The notes below the pieces were generated by a model. That model saw only the letters and a program-made list of their open reading frames with translations, made no database searches and was not told the DNA's origin. A stretch of 64,000 nt of DNA from assembly GCF_000455225.1 (NCBI RefSeq), contig NZ_HF954537.1, positions 733,844-797,843 of the forward strand. The letters run 5' to 3'. Positions within the stretch are counted from its first letter, which is position 1, and the number at the start of each line of letters is the position of its first letter. Shown in pieces: positions 43,672 to 53,439 of the stretch. The DNA is from Megasphaera massiliensis. Its GTDB lineage: Bacteria; Bacillota; Negativicutes; Veillonellales; Megasphaeraceae. The translations under genes and the position numbers were made by a program.

Positions 43672-44791
43672 AGGCACCCTCCCTATTGGCATTATATGCC
43701 GTAAGCAATACGTTATTTTCATGCATCTCTACAGAATCGTAGATAAGCGGCAGGCATTCATCGAGCTCATCGACGCCATAACCGCCGACCGACGGCAGGG
43801 CCCCGACACCGCCGATAATCTTATCGCCCATGAAGGCATAGACTTTATCGACGAGGCGGGCATCAAAGAAACTGCCCTGAACAGTGCTTCCCCCTTCGAC
43901 AAGGATACTGGTCAGCCCTTCTTCATGGAGTCGTTTCAAGGCTTCCGGAAGATTGATGGACTGATTGTCTTGAAGTAAGGGTGCCAGAATGACCCGCACG
44001 CCGGCATTTTTCAAAGCCTTCATCTTTTCAACGGGGCAGGCCGACGTCGTCATGACGATGGTCGGCGTCGTCTTATCGGTGACGACCAGGGACTTCAGCG
44101 GCGTCCGTCCCTTAGCATCGAGGACGATGCGCACCGGCTGGTGCGGTGCCTCCTGACCTTCTCGTTCGATACGGCAGGTCAACAGCGGGTTATCCGCCAA
44201 GACGGTGTTGATGCCGACTAAAATGCCGTCGTAAATGGAGCGCAGATAGTGGCCGTAATTTCGGGCCCATTCGTTGGTAATCCATTTCGAATGGCCCGTC
44301 CGTGATGCCGTGCGGCCATCGAGGCTTTGGGCCAGTTTAACGGCAATGAAAGGTTTTTGGACCATCATGTTTTTGATAAATACTTCGTTGAGCTGGGCTG
44401 CTTCTTTCGACAACAGGCCCACTTCAACGGCGATACCGGCCTTGCGCAGGATAGCCGCTCCCTTACCGGAGACGCGGGGATTGGGGTCGAGCATGGCCAT
44501 GACGACCTTGCCGACGCCCTTTTCGGCCAACGTCCGCGCGCACGGAGGTGTTCGGCCGTAATGGGCGCAAGGTTCGAGGGTCACATAAACCGTCGCTCCC
44601 TTGGCCTTTTCCCCGGCCTCTCTCAACGCCCACACTTCGGCATGAGGGGTGCCGGCCTTATGGTGATAGCCGGTGCCGACGATTTCACCATCTTTGACGA
44701 TGACGCAGCCGACGGCCGGATTTGGTGTCGTATAACCCAGAGCTGATTTTGCCAGTTCCAGGGCTTTTCTCATATACTCTGCCGGTTCCAA
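43652..44791 (-). CDS. ribD: Bifunctional riboflavin deaminase-reductase
   Basis: N-terminal cytidine-deaminase-fold domain (TPHAEVWALREAG, VTLEPCAHYGRTPPCA) removes the pyrimidine amino group; the C-terminal reductase domain (AVKLAQSLDGRTA, VGINTVLADNPLLTCR, ILVEGGSTVQGSFF) reduces the ribose. Length is 379, normal for RibD. I place the start at a TTG (44791), six bases after GGAAGG; the next ATG is six codons in. First gene of the operon, behind an FMN riboswitch and terminator. Confidence 0.93.
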   Translation of the reverse strand: MEPAEYMRKALELAKSALGYTTPNPAVGCVIVKDGEIVGTGYHHKAGTPHAEVWALREAGEKAKGATVYVTLEPCAHYGRTPPCARTLAEKGVGKVVMAMLDPNPRVSGKGAAILRKAGIAVEVGLLSKEAAQLNEVFIKNMMVQKPFIAVKLAQSLDGRTASRTGHSKWITNEWARNYGHYLRSIYDGILVGINTVLADNPLLTCRIEREGQEAPHQPVRIVLDAKGRTPLKSLVVTDKTTPTIVMTTSACPVEKMKALKNAGVRVILAPLLQDNQSINLPEALKRLHEEGLTSILVEGGSTVQGSFFDARLVDKVYAFMGDKIIGGVGALPSVGGYGVDELDECLPLIYDSVEMHENNVLLTAYNANREGAYVHWHH

Positions 44792-44833
44792 TATATTCCT
44801 TCCCTTCTTCTTGGATTTGCAGGCGGGAAAACG

Positions 44834-44867
44834 AAAAAAGGCTATGGATGAAAAATCTCCATAGCCC
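44834..44867 (-). terminator. Riboswitch-controlled terminator before ribD
   Basis: GGCTATGGA and TCCATAGCC arms (44840-44848, 44858-44866), then six U on the minus strand. Confidence 0.85.
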
Positions 44868-44896
44868 TTTGAGCACAACAAAAAAAGACACTGTCG

Positions 44897-45026
44897 TCTG
44901 TCTTTTCCCATCCAGACTGTACTGTCGGTACCGAAATTTCATCGGTTCAACCCTTGCGGGTTAGCGGACTGTCACCGCCGGTCAGGAATTGAAAGCCCAG
45001 CTTTCTCACCTTGCCTCAAAGACTAT
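44897..45026 (-). ncRNA. FMN riboswitch (RFN element)
   Basis: On the minus strand the conserved blocks AAGGTGAGAAAGC, GACCGGCGGT, AACCGATGAAATTTCGGT, CCGACAGT and AGTCTGGATGGGA appear in order, as in known RFN elements. It should sense FMN and favour the terminator that follows, lowering rib expression. Confidence 0.95.
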
Positions 45027-45049
45027 TTCTATTCTTCTTTTCATGTACG

Positions 45050-45078
45050 ATTTTAGCACATGAAAAGGAGAAATACAA
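45050..45078 (-). promoter_or_regulatory. Promoter of the rib operon
   Basis: Minus-strand TTGTAT (45073-45078) and TAAAAT (45050-45055), 17 bases apart, directly before the FMN riboswitch. Confidence 0.6.
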
Positions 45079-45082
45079 GTCC

Positions 45083-45727
45083 TTATCGCAAGGACGCAAT
45101 GGCGGCTTTTCGATCAGCCGCACCAAATACAGCACTGCCGGCAACGAGGAAGGTGGCGCCGGCATCTTTGACCATCTGAGCCGTCTTATCGTTGATGCCG
45201 CCGTCGACTTCGATGACAGCATCGGTATTTCCTGCATTCTGGAGGAGTTCCTTGGCCTGGCGGATTTTGTCAAGGCTATAAGGAATGAACTTTTGACCGC
45301 CAAAACCGGGATTGACGCTCATGATAAGGATGAGGTCCAATTGTCCGGCAACACAGGACAAGGTCGATACAGGCGTCGCCGGATTGAGGGCTACGCCGGC
45401 CTTCATCCCGGCTTCATGGATTTGCTGCAGAACCCGGTCCAAGTGGACACAGGCTTCTTGATGAACCGTCATATATTGGACGCCGGCATCGGCCAGGCCG
45501 TCGACATACGCTTCGGGATTGGTCACCATCAAATGAGCATCGAAGGGAAGTTTCGTAACCGGGCGCAAAGCCTTGATGACGGGCACGCCGAAGGTGAGAT
45601 TGGGGACAAAATGGCCGTCCATCAAATCGAGATGGATACAGTCGGCCCCCTTCTGTTCGACGTCTTTAATTTCTTCAGCTAACCGCGAAAAATCAGCGGA
45701 CAATATAGAGGGACAAATCGTTACCAT
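45083..45727 (-). CDS. rpe: Ribulose-phosphate 3-epimerase
   Basis: Interconverts ribulose-5-phosphate and xylulose-5-phosphate. The 214-residue TIM barrel shows ICPSILSADFSRLAEEI, IHLDLMDGHFVPNLTFG, DAHLMVTNPEAYVDG, LIMSVNPGFGGQKFIP and EVDGGINDKTAQ. It follows rsgA by two bases, a common Firmicutes order, and is the last gene of the def-to-rpe operon. Confidence 0.96.
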   Translation of the reverse strand: MVTICPSILSADFSRLAEEIKDVEQKGADCIHLDLMDGHFVPNLTFGVPVIKALRPVTKLPFDAHLMVTNPEAYVDGLADAGVQYMTVHQEACVHLDRVLQQIHEAGMKAGVALNPATPVSTLSCVAGQLDLILIMSVNPGFGGQKFIPYSLDKIRQAKELLQNAGNTDAVIEVDGGINDKTAQMVKDAGATFLVAGSAVFGAADRKAAIASLR

Positions 45728-45729
45728 GA

Positions 45730-46593
45730 TTATCGTTTCCTTTCTGCAATGGAGGTGATGATTTTACAGTACGTTTCATACCGTTCTTTTTGAATCTGCC
45801 CAGCGGCAACGGCCTCTTTTACAGCACATTCCGGTTCGGACAGGTGGAGGCACGACGAGAACTTACAGCCTGCGCTGTATGGCACCATATCCGGGAATAA
45901 GGGCAGGACGTCCCGCGCATCAAGATGTTCAAAATCGAGGGCGCTGAACCCCGGCGTATCGACGACATAGGTGTCGCTGTCGAGGCGCATGATTTCTGAA
46001 TGGCGTGTCGTATGACGGCCCCGTTTAATCTTCTCACTGACGGCTCCGATGGATAAATCCTTGCGCCCCAAAAGTCGGGACAAAAGACTCGATTTACCGA
46101 CGCCGGACGGGCCGGCAAAGGCCGTTACTTTCTGCGGCAACCGTTCATAGAGCTCGTCGAGACCTTCTCCGGTACGAGCTGATACAAGGCAGACGTCATA
46201 GCCGCAGCGCTCGTAGAAATCCCGGTAGCTTTCAGCCAAGTTCCGGTCGAGATCACATTTATTGAAGCAGAGTATGGGCCGAATGCCGCTGTATTCACAG
46301 GTCATGAGCATCTTGTCGATGAGAAAACGGTTCGGATCCGGTGACTGGGCTGCCATGATGACCATCAATTGATCGATATTGGCCACCGCCGGCCGGCGGA
46401 TTTGGTTCCGCCGCGGCAGCTGGGCTTCGATGACGCCCTTGTCATTCTCCAGTTCCGTAATTTCCAGTTCATCGCCGACTAAGATTTTCGCCTTGAGCAG
46501 CTTGCCCCGACGCCGGCATTCGACGAGGTTGTCTCTTCCGACATCGACATAATAATAGCCATTATAGTTCTTGATGACGCGTCCTTTTGTCAT
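45730..46593 (-). CDS. rsgA: Ribosome small subunit-dependent GTPase A
   Basis: Circularly permuted GTPase that assists late 30S assembly. The 287-residue protein has an OB-fold N-terminus (NGYYYVDVGRDNLVECR), then NKCD (G4) before the P-loop AFAGPSGVGKSSLLSRL, and the C-terminal zinc-binding CKFSSCLHLSEPECAV. AAGGAGG precedes the ATG. Located between the PASTA kinase and rpe, as in many Firmicutes. Confidence 0.96.
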   Translation of the reverse strand: MTKGRVIKNYNGYYYVDVGRDNLVECRRRGKLLKAKILVGDELEITELENDKGVIEAQLPRRNQIRRPAVANIDQLMVIMAAQSPDPNRFLIDKMLMTCEYSGIRPILCFNKCDLDRNLAESYRDFYERCGYDVCLVSARTGEGLDELYERLPQKVTAFAGPSGVGKSSLLSRLLGRKDLSIGAVSEKIKRGRHTTRHSEIMRLDSDTYVVDTPGFSALDFEHLDARDVLPLFPDMVPYSAGCKFSSCLHLSEPECAVKEAVAAGQIQKERYETYCKIITSIAERKR

Positions 46594-46601
46594 GTTCCTC
46601 C

Positions 46602-48554
46602 TTAGATATATTGATCCTGTACCAGCGAATTATTGATATAGACTTTGACCCGGGTCTTACCGGTCCCACTGACGCTCTTTGAAATGTTGTCGCCGCCGGA
46701 TTGATTGCGGTCGTAGACGACGCGCGAACCATTATCATCGGACACGACGATTTGAACGTGCTGGTTCGAAGCGCCGGCAGGAACACTGATATTGACCGTT
46801 CCGTAGTGCGGCGTACCGGCCGGTTCCTGGTTATTGGCGCTGCCGTCCGAGCCGGTCGACTGCGAATTTTGGCTGCCGGGATATTCGACAGTCAGATTGA
46901 CCACTTTGCCGTCTCCTGCGGCCTGAGCCGTAACGACGGCCTGAGAGCTGTCTTTCGAAGCATCGAGGTTGGCGACGGAGCCGACGGAGTAGCCGGCGCT
47001 TTCCAAGGCTTTTTCCGCCTCTTCGAGGGTCATGCCGCTTGTATTCGGAGCTTCGTTAGCCGCTTCAGCAGCCTTTTCAGCCTCGCTCTTGCGGCAGACG
47101 ACGAGGTTGACCTTCGTCCCCTTGTCAACTTTCTTCGGCGACGCCGGGCTCTGACTGATGATCGTCCCGTCGGCATACTGAGCACTTTCCTTATAGGTTA
47201 CCTTGCCGACGGACAAGCCGATTTCTTTCAACTTGCTTTCAGCCTCTTCCAGTGTCAGGCTCCTCAGATCCGGCATTAAGACCTGCTCACCCTTATTGCC
47301 CTTACTGACGGTCAGGTAAATCGTTCGGTTGGCCTTGACGACGGCACCGCCTGACGGCGTCTGGGCGACGACTTCGCCAACAGGGACTTCCTCGCTTTCT
47401 ACCTCCTTGACCGATACGTCAAGTTTTTTATCCTTGAGGATTTTTCGGGCGATTTCCACCTGTTTCCCCGTTACGTTCGGAACCGTAATATCTTCAGTGC
47501 TCCAAAAATTACCAAAGGAAAAGAAGGCCCATACGAAGGCGACGAGAAAAACACCGAGCATACCGATGATGATCGTCTTTTGGGAATGATTACTGATAGA
47601 ATCCATGAAACGAGTAAAAATATTCTTCTTCTTTTTCGGCGCTTCTTCAGGCAGCTCTTTTTCCTTTATGGGCTGGATTTTTTGAGTCCCAAAGTTATAC
47701 GTCCCCTTACTGATAATCGGACGGGCACCATTGGTGTTGATAAAGCCCTGAGACAGGCGAAGTTCAGACATCATCTCGCCAATCGACTGAAAGCGGTCGT
47801 CGGGATTCTTGGACATGGCCTTTAGGATTACCTGTTCGACCAGCCGGGGAATGCGGCGATTGTACTTCGTCGGCAGGGGAATGTCGTCCTGAACGTGCTT
47901 CAAGGCAATGCTGATAGCTGTATCCCCTTCGAAAGGCACGATGCCGGTCATCATTTCATACATGACGACGCCGAGGGAATAGATATCCGTCCGCTCATCA
48001 ATATGGCCGCCGCTGGCCTGTTCCGGCGAAAAATAATGAACCGAACCGAGAACGGTGCGATCGCTGTTTTCCACGGAATTGACAGCCCGGGCAATGCCAA
48101 AATCTGCGACCTTAATACGCCCCGTTTCAGTCACCAGAATGTTATGGGGCTTAATATCGCAGTGGACGATGCCGTTAGCATGTGCGTTTTCAAGGGCTTC
48201 GCCGATATTGAAAGCAATCTGTATCGACGTATTGATCGGCAAATGGCCGTGTTTTTCGATATACTCTTTCAACGTCTCGCCGCGTACAAACTCCATGACG
48301 ATGTAATGGACATTTTCATCGTAGCCGACGTCGTATATATTGACGATATTGGGATGGGACAATTTAGCAGCCGCTTGCGCTTCCTGCCGAAAACGAACGA
48401 CAAAATCGTGGTCGTCGCCGTATTTTGCATGAAGCACCTTGACTGCGACGATACGATCCAGGAGAATATCCTGGGCCTTATATACGCTGGCCATGCCGCC
48501 TGTGCCTACTTTTTCCAATATCTTGTATCTATTGTCTAAGATATGACCAATCAT
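46602..48554 (-). CDS. prkC: Membrane Ser/Thr protein kinase with PASTA domains
   Basis: A 650-residue kinase. The cytoplasmic domain (1-270) has GTGGMASVYKA, catalytic Lys39 in VAVKVLHA, HCDIKPHNILV, DFGIARA and YSLGVVMYEMMTG. One membrane helix lies near 335-357. Outside are three PASTA repeats (the third divergent), then a serine-rich linker and a small beta domain ending at residue 650. It should sense muropeptides or lipid II and phosphorylate cell-wall and translation targets. The PP2C phosphatase gene is directly upstream. Confidence 0.94.
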   Translation of the reverse strand: MIGHILDNRYKILEKVGTGGMASVYKAQDILLDRIVAVKVLHAKYGDDHDFVVRFRQEAQAAAKLSHPNIVNIYDVGYDENVHYIVMEFVRGETLKEYIEKHGHLPINTSIQIAFNIGEALENAHANGIVHCDIKPHNILVTETGRIKVADFGIARAVNSVENSDRTVLGSVHYFSPEQASGGHIDERTDIYSLGVVMYEMMTGIVPFEGDTAISIALKHVQDDIPLPTKYNRRIPRLVEQVILKAMSKNPDDRFQSIGEMMSELRLSQGFINTNGARPIISKGTYNFGTQKIQPIKEKELPEEAPKKKKNIFTRFMDSISNHSQKTIIIGMLGVFLVAFVWAFFSFGNFWSTEDITVPNVTGKQVEIARKILKDKKLDVSVKEVESEEVPVGEVVAQTPSGGAVVKANRTIYLTVSKGNKGEQVLMPDLRSLTLEEAESKLKEIGLSVGKVTYKESAQYADGTIISQSPASPKKVDKGTKVNLVVCRKSEAEKAAEAANEAPNTSGMTLEEAEKALESAGYSVGSVANLDASKDSSQAVVTAQAAGDGKVVNLTVEYPGSQNSQSTGSDGSANNQEPAGTPHYGTVNISVPAGASNQHVQIVVSDDNGSRVVYDRNQSGGDNISKSVSGTGKTRVKVYINNSLVQDQYI

Positions 48555-48590
48555 TTTTAACTATTCCACCACTTTCATAGTCGTTCCCGA

Positions 48591-49298
48591 TTATATGGTT
48601 GTTAAAATTGCCGTGACATTGTCCTTGGCCCCATTTTCATAGACCTGGTCAAAGAGATCGTTGATGATCTCCCGTTCTGTCCGGCCGTAGTCGCCGATGG
48701 CATCGCAAAGTTCCGGCTTGCCAATGAAAGAGGTCAAGCCGTCGGAACAAATCAGAATACGGTCATTCGGCTGTACTTCAAAAGCCCCGGTATCGACGAT
48801 GAGATTGGAGTCGACACCGACCGCTCTGGTCAGTACATGGCGCTGCGGATGATCCAGCGCTTCTTCTTCTGTAATCTTACCTTTATCGAGTAAAACCTGA
48901 ACAATCGTATGATCGACAGAAATCTGTGAAAAGACTCCTTCCCGGTATAGATAGATGCGGCTGTCTCCGACGTGGCCCCAAAAGGCCATATGCCGGGCCA
49001 GGGTCACCATGGAAACGGTCGTCCCCATTCCCTTTAGGGACGGATCGATCAAGGTCTTGCTGATGATACTGGAATTGGCATACTGAATTGCCTTTTCCAG
49101 CTGCACCGGTGCCGCATAATTAAAGTTCTTAAAATAGTAAGCAATGGCTTCTACCGCCGTCTTACTGGCGATTTCGCCGCCGACGTAGCCGCCCATACCG
49201 TCGGCTACGGCCAGCACGTTTCGCTCATGGCTGATATAAAAAGAATCTTCATTTACTTTCCGAACCAGGCCGATTTTGGATTCACCGTATGTGCCCAA
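48591..49298 (-). CDS. PP2C-family protein phosphatase (Stp1/PrpC type)
   Basis: Metal-dependent Ser/Thr phosphatase of 235 residues that opposes the adjacent kinase. Motifs: VRKVNEDSFYI, AVADGMGGYVGGE, KGMGTTVSMV, GHVGDSRIYLYR and NDRILICSDGLTSFI plus GAKDNVTAILTTI at the end, all PP2C. The start is uncertain: a TTG at 49298 lies nine bases after AGAGGA, while a GTG at 49316 has no ribosome site. Confidence 0.92.
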   Translation of the reverse strand: MGTYGESKIGLVRKVNEDSFYISHERNVLAVADGMGGYVGGEIASKTAVEAIAYYFKNFNYAAPVQLEKAIQYANSSIISKTLIDPSLKGMGTTVSMVTLARHMAFWGHVGDSRIYLYREGVFSQISVDHTIVQVLLDKGKITEEEALDHPQRHVLTRAVGVDSNLIVDTGAFEVQPNDRILICSDGLTSFIGKPELCDAIGDYGRTEREIINDLFDQVYENGAKDNVTAILTTI

Positions 49299-49367
49299 AT
49301 TCTCACGTCCTCTCACGGTGTTTCGTTATAGGTACACATTAATTCATATCATATTCCCTGTCACCTG

Positions 49368-50396
49368 TCAAATATTTTCACGTTTTATACGCAGCTGGCC
49401 GCAGGCCGCCTGAATCTTGCTGCCCATTTCCCGGCGCAGCGTGACCGGCACGCCGTGGCGCTGGAGGTAGGTAACGAATTCACTGATTGACTTATCATCA
49501 GGCCGATAGAGACCGACGTCATAGTTGTCATTAATGGGAATGGCATTGATGAGAATATTTTTACCACTGAAAAGGCGGGCCAATTCTTTGGCACAAGCAT
49601 GGGTGCAGGTCAGATTTTTGATGAGAATATATTCATAGGTAACCTTCCGGCCTGTCTCTTCAAAATAATGATGGGCCGCCGTCAAGACGGCATCGAGGGG
49701 ATACTTGTCGGTAATCGGCATGATACGACGACGAAGAGCATCATTGGGAGCGTGGAGGGATACGGCCAACGTAATGGGCATCCCTTCTTTCGCCAATTGG
49801 TACATCTTAGGCACGATGCCCGACGTCGACAAGGTCATATTGCGATAGCCTAAGTAGAGGGTATCCTTTTCGTGGATGAGCTTCATGAAGGCGATGACAT
49901 TGTCGTAATTGAGCAGCGGTTCTCCCGTCCCCATGATGACGATGGAGTGCAGCTCCGGTGTCACGTGTTGACGGAACGCCAATAACTGCGCCACCATCTC
50001 TCCAGCCGACAGATTGCGGACAAAACCGTTTTTCGCCGAAGCACAGAAGGCACAGTTGACGGCACAGCCGACCTGCGACGAAACGCAGATCGAATTTCCG
50101 TAATCGTGCATCATGAGCACCGTTTCAACGGTCTGCCCGTCGTTAAGGCGCAAAAGCAATTTAACGGTCCGTCCGTCCGGTGCATCAAGGCGCGACACGA
50201 CGTCGGGCATCTGAATAGGCAGGACTTCTTTTAAAAGGTCCCGATCCTTTTGCGGAAGGAGCACCATGTCATCCCAGGAAAAAAACGACTGCTTATATAT
50301 ATAATGAAAAATCTGATCGGCCCGGAATTTTTTCATCCCTTGGGCGACGAGGAAGTCCTGCAGGTCTTTTTTTGTCATATCGAATAGATTCATCAT
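49368..50396 (-). CDS. rlmN: 23S rRNA/tRNA adenine-C2 methyltransferase
   Basis: Radical SAM enzyme methylating A2503 of 23S rRNA and A37 of some tRNAs. The 342-residue protein has the cluster motif CAVNCAFCASA, the GTGEPLLNYDNV segment and the second catalytic cysteine near the end (QAACGQL). AAGGAG lies eight bases before the first of two ATG codons. The gene follows rsmB with one base between them. Confidence 0.96.
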   Translation of the reverse strand: MMNLFDMTKKDLQDFLVAQGMKKFRADQIFHYIYKQSFFSWDDMVLLPQKDRDLLKEVLPIQMPDVVSRLDAPDGRTVKLLLRLNDGQTVETVLMMHDYGNSICVSSQVGCAVNCAFCASAKNGFVRNLSAGEMVAQLLAFRQHVTPELHSIVIMGTGEPLLNYDNVIAFMKLIHEKDTLYLGYRNMTLSTSGIVPKMYQLAKEGMPITLAVSLHAPNDALRRRIMPITDKYPLDAVLTAAHHYFEETGRKVTYEYILIKNLTCTHACAKELARLFSGKNILINAIPINDNYDVGLYRPDDKSISEFVTYLQRHGVPVTLRREMGSKIQAACGQLRIKRENI

Positions 50397-50397
50397 A

Positions 50398-51729
50398 TCA
50401 AGACTCCTTCTTCATGCGAGCAATGAAGAACCCGTCCATGCCGTCACGCTGAGGAAGAAGCTGGATAAAGGGGCCTTCATGTCCCGGAACGGCCAGTTTC
50501 TCCGCAGCGTTTTCAACATGAAACTCCGGATGCTTCTGTAGAAATTCGTTGACGATGCCGCTGTTTTCGTCATCATTCAGAGTACACGTACTGTATACCA
50601 AAACGCCGCCGGGCTTCACGCACTGAGACGCACTTTCCAAAATGCGACGCTGCAGGGCCGGTAAAGTACGAAGATCGCTCAACTGCTTGCGCCAGCGAAG
50701 GTCGATCTTGTGGCGCAGGACTCCGAGACCGGAACAAGGCGCATCGATCAAGACGCGGTCTGCCCGACCGCCGTACTTCTGACCGATGGTGCAGGCATTC
50801 TGCAAGAGGGTGCGGACGTTTTTAAGGCCTAATTTTTGGGCATTATAGTCAATCAATTTCAATTTATGTTCATGGATGTCGCCGCCGTAGACGATACACG
50901 ACGGACCGCCGATAGCCGCTAAATGGGTCGTCTTTCCGCCGGGAGCAGCGCAGACATCGAGGACCAGTTCATGGGGCTGAGGGTCGACGATATGGGCGAC
51001 GAGCTGAGACGGTTCGTCTTGAATGATGGCCCGCCCGTCTTTAAGGCACTCCAGTTCGTGAATCCCCAAGTGACCGTCGATGTAGATGCCGTCCGGCGAA
51101 ACCGGCGTCGGACGAGCCTGAATCCCTTGTTCGATGAGGTCTCTAAGAAGCTCATCCCGACTGGTACGGGGCGTATTGGCCCGAAGACACAGAGGCGGGA
51201 TGGTATCGAAATACTGACAAAGCTGTTCCGTTTCCTCCGGGCCGTAATCTTTCAGCCAACGGCGAATGAGCCAGTCCTGCTGATGATACGTCAAGGCCAA
51301 GTAGGCTGTCATATCCTTTTCCTTATCCGGAATGACGAAGGAATTGCGGTTGCGAATGCTGTTTCGCAGCATGGCATTGACGAATTTTGCCATGCCCTTA
51401 TTGCCAAACTTCGTCGCCATCTTGACCGACTCGTTGCAGGCTGCCGATTCAGGCACCTTATCCATGCCAAAAATCTGATAGAGCCCCAAGCGGACGATGG
51501 CCAGGCAAACCGGATCGAGCTTATTTAATTTGCGCGTACTGAGCTGGGAAATGATCCAGTCCAAATAATTAAGACAGCGCAGGGTCCCATAAACAAGTTC
51601 CGTATAAAATCTCCGATCCCGATCAGAAAATTTATGGGCCTGTATCGCCTTCGAGACGACGATATTACTATACCCTTCATCCCTGCAAATGGTCAGCAGG
51701 CTTTGAAAGGCAATTTCACGTACGTTCAT
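50398..51729 (-). CDS. rsmB: 16S rRNA (cytosine-967 C5) methyltransferase
   Basis: A 443-residue protein with an N-terminal NusB-like helical domain (VREIAFQSLLTICRDEG) and a C-terminal SAM domain. Motifs: VLDVCAAPGGKTTHLA, DAPCSGLGVLRHK and YSTCTLNDDEN, with the catalytic cysteine in the second of the two cysteine motifs. The start at 51729 follows TAGGAGG. Confidence 0.95.
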   Translation of the reverse strand: MNVREIAFQSLLTICRDEGYSNIVVSKAIQAHKFSDRDRRFYTELVYGTLRCLNYLDWIISQLSTRKLNKLDPVCLAIVRLGLYQIFGMDKVPESAACNESVKMATKFGNKGMAKFVNAMLRNSIRNRNSFVIPDKEKDMTAYLALTYHQQDWLIRRWLKDYGPEETEQLCQYFDTIPPLCLRANTPRTSRDELLRDLIEQGIQARPTPVSPDGIYIDGHLGIHELECLKDGRAIIQDEPSQLVAHIVDPQPHELVLDVCAAPGGKTTHLAAIGGPSCIVYGGDIHEHKLKLIDYNAQKLGLKNVRTLLQNACTIGQKYGGRADRVLIDAPCSGLGVLRHKIDLRWRKQLSDLRTLPALQRRILESASQCVKPGGVLVYSTCTLNDDENSGIVNEFLQKHPEFHVENAAEKLAVPGHEGPFIQLLPQRDGMDGFFIARMKKES

Positions 51730-51774
51730 GAATCCTCCTAAATAAAACGTATGGCCATGCATGCGGCATGCCGG

Positions 51775-52710
51775 TTATAACGGTTCTCCGACGGTCAGCG
51801 TAACCCCTTGCAGATACTGGGCCGCCATCAGACGCTTGCGGCTTTCCGGCTGAACTTCAGTAATGCGAAGAGCGCCCTTTCCGGTCTGGACGGTAAAGGA
51901 TTTTTTAGTCACGGCAATGACCGTTCCCGGCACGGCATCCGCCCCTTCGACGACGTCGGCGGACCATATTTTCAGCCGTTTTCCGTCGCGGCACACCGTA
52001 TAGGCACCGGGATGCGGATCTAAGGTCCGGATCAACCGTTCTAAGACGACGGCATCAGCCGTCCAATCGAGGGCCGCTTCTTCTTTTGTGATCTTCGCCG
52101 TATACGTGGCCTGACTTTCATCCTGGGCGACGGCATTTCGTTCATAGTTATCCAGGTCGTCGACGACGGTCATCAAGGTTGAGGCCCCCAGAGAGGCCAG
52201 TTTATCGAACAAGGTGCCCGTCGTTTCCTTGGCGTCTAAAGGGATGACGGCTTTTTTCAGCATCTTCCCCGTATCCATCCCTTCGTCGAGGAGCATGATG
52301 GTAACGCCGCTTTCAGCTTCGCCTTCTTTGATGGCATACTGGATGGGCGCAGCTCCTCGATACTTCGGCAAGAGGGAGCCGTGAACGTTGAGGCAGCCGT
52401 ATTTTGGGATATCGAGAACGGCCTTGGGCAAAATCTTGCCGTAAGCAATGACGATAATGACGTCCGGAGAAAGGCTTTTCAGTTCAGAAATAACTTCATC
52501 GCTTCGCATAGAATCGGGTTGGAACACGGGAATCCCGAGTTCGACGGCTTTTTCCTTCACCGGCGAAAAGGTCACCTTCTTCCCTCGTCCCCGCTGTTTA
52601 TCCGGCTGAGAATAGACGGCGACTACGTCGTGCTGCGATTGAGCCAACTGTGCTAAGGCCGGAACGGAAAAATCAGGCGTTCCCATGAATACGATGCGTA
52701 AGCTCTCCAT
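51775..52710 (-). CDS. fmt: Methionyl-tRNA formyltransferase
   Basis: Formylates initiator Met-tRNA using 10-formyl-THF. The 311-residue protein has RIVFMGTPDFSVPALAQL, YGKILPKAVLDIPKYGCLNV and the catalytic HGSLLPKYRGAAPIQYA. The C-terminal OB domain starts near 205. Its ATG shares a base with the def stop, so def and fmt are coupled. Confidence 0.96.
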   Translation of the reverse strand: MESLRIVFMGTPDFSVPALAQLAQSQHDVVAVYSQPDKQRGRGKKVTFSPVKEKAVELGIPVFQPDSMRSDEVISELKSLSPDVIIVIAYGKILPKAVLDIPKYGCLNVHGSLLPKYRGAAPIQYAIKEGEAESGVTIMLLDEGMDTGKMLKKAVIPLDAKETTGTLFDKLASLGASTLMTVVDDLDNYERNAVAQDESQATYTAKITKEEAALDWTADAVVLERLIRTLDPHPGAYTVCRDGKRLKIWSADVVEGADAVPGTVIAVTKKSFTVQTGKGALRITEVQPESRKRLMAAQYLQGVTLTVGEPL

Positions 52711-53171
52711 TATTCCCCTACTTTCTGTAAATCCGTCGCTTTTTCAATAAATAAATGGCCGTAGAGATGATCCATTTCATGCTGGAAGATACGGGCCAAG
52801 AAACCTTCCGGTTCATAAATGACCGTCTTGCCGTGGCGCGTCAAGGAACGGACCTTAATTTTAGAAGCCCGCTGAACTTTACCGTAATAGCCAGGAACGC
52901 TCAGGCAGCCTTCCGTATCGATGTTCGTTTCTTCCGACATTTCAAGGATTTCCGGATTGATGAGTTCAATCAATCCGTTGCCGTCATCGAGGACGATGAG
53001 CTGCAGCGATTCATTGACCTGGGGCGCCGCCAAGCCGACGCCGTCGGCTGCATACATCGTTTCGGCCATGTCATCGAGAATTTTCTTTATATGTTTATTC
53101 ACTTTTGCAACCGGTTTTGCCGTCGCTTTCAGGACGGGATCTCCGGCTTTTATGATTTTGAGTAATGCCAT
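52710..53171 (-). CDS. def: Peptide deformylase
   Basis: Metalloenzyme removing N-formyl from nascent proteins. The 153-residue protein has the three motifs GVGLAAPQV, EGCLSVPG and QHEMDHLYGHLF with the metal-binding cysteine and histidines. First gene of the operon that runs through fmt, rsmB, rlmN, PP2C, kinase, rsgA and rpe. A -10 TATAAT lies at 53215-53220 on the minus strand, without a good -35. Confidence 0.96.
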   Translation of the reverse strand: MALLKIIKAGDPVLKATAKPVAKVNKHIKKILDDMAETMYAADGVGLAAPQVNESLQLIVLDDGNGLIELINPEILEMSEETNIDTEGCLSVPGYYGKVQRASKIKVRSLTRHGKTVIYEPEGFLARIFQHEMDHLYGHLFIEKATDLQKVGE

Positions 53172-53368
53172 ATATCTTTCACCTCATTGTTATAGTAAAA
53201 CGCTTATCCGTCTTATTATAGCGGAAAAAGAGCCAAAAGGCTACTGTAAGAATTCAAATTAACCGTCACCAAGAGTGAGAAAGAGAATCCTTCCCCTTCT
53301 ATTATATCAGATTCATACAAGGCCCGGGGCAGCGATGCTTCCCTTTTCTATGACCCGGCAAAGCCCTG

Positions 53369-53403
53369 CAAAAAGCGAAGCCTGTGTGGCATCACACAGG
53401 CTT
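53369..53403 (-). terminator. Terminator after priA
   Basis: AAGCCTGTGTG pairs with CACACAGGCTT around a four-base loop (53378-53403), followed on the minus strand by CGCTTTTTG. The 53172-53439 interval holds this and the def promoter only. Confidence 0.65.
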
Positions 53404-53439
53404 TTATGTCAAAAATGTTTAAAAAAAGTTAAAAATCTG

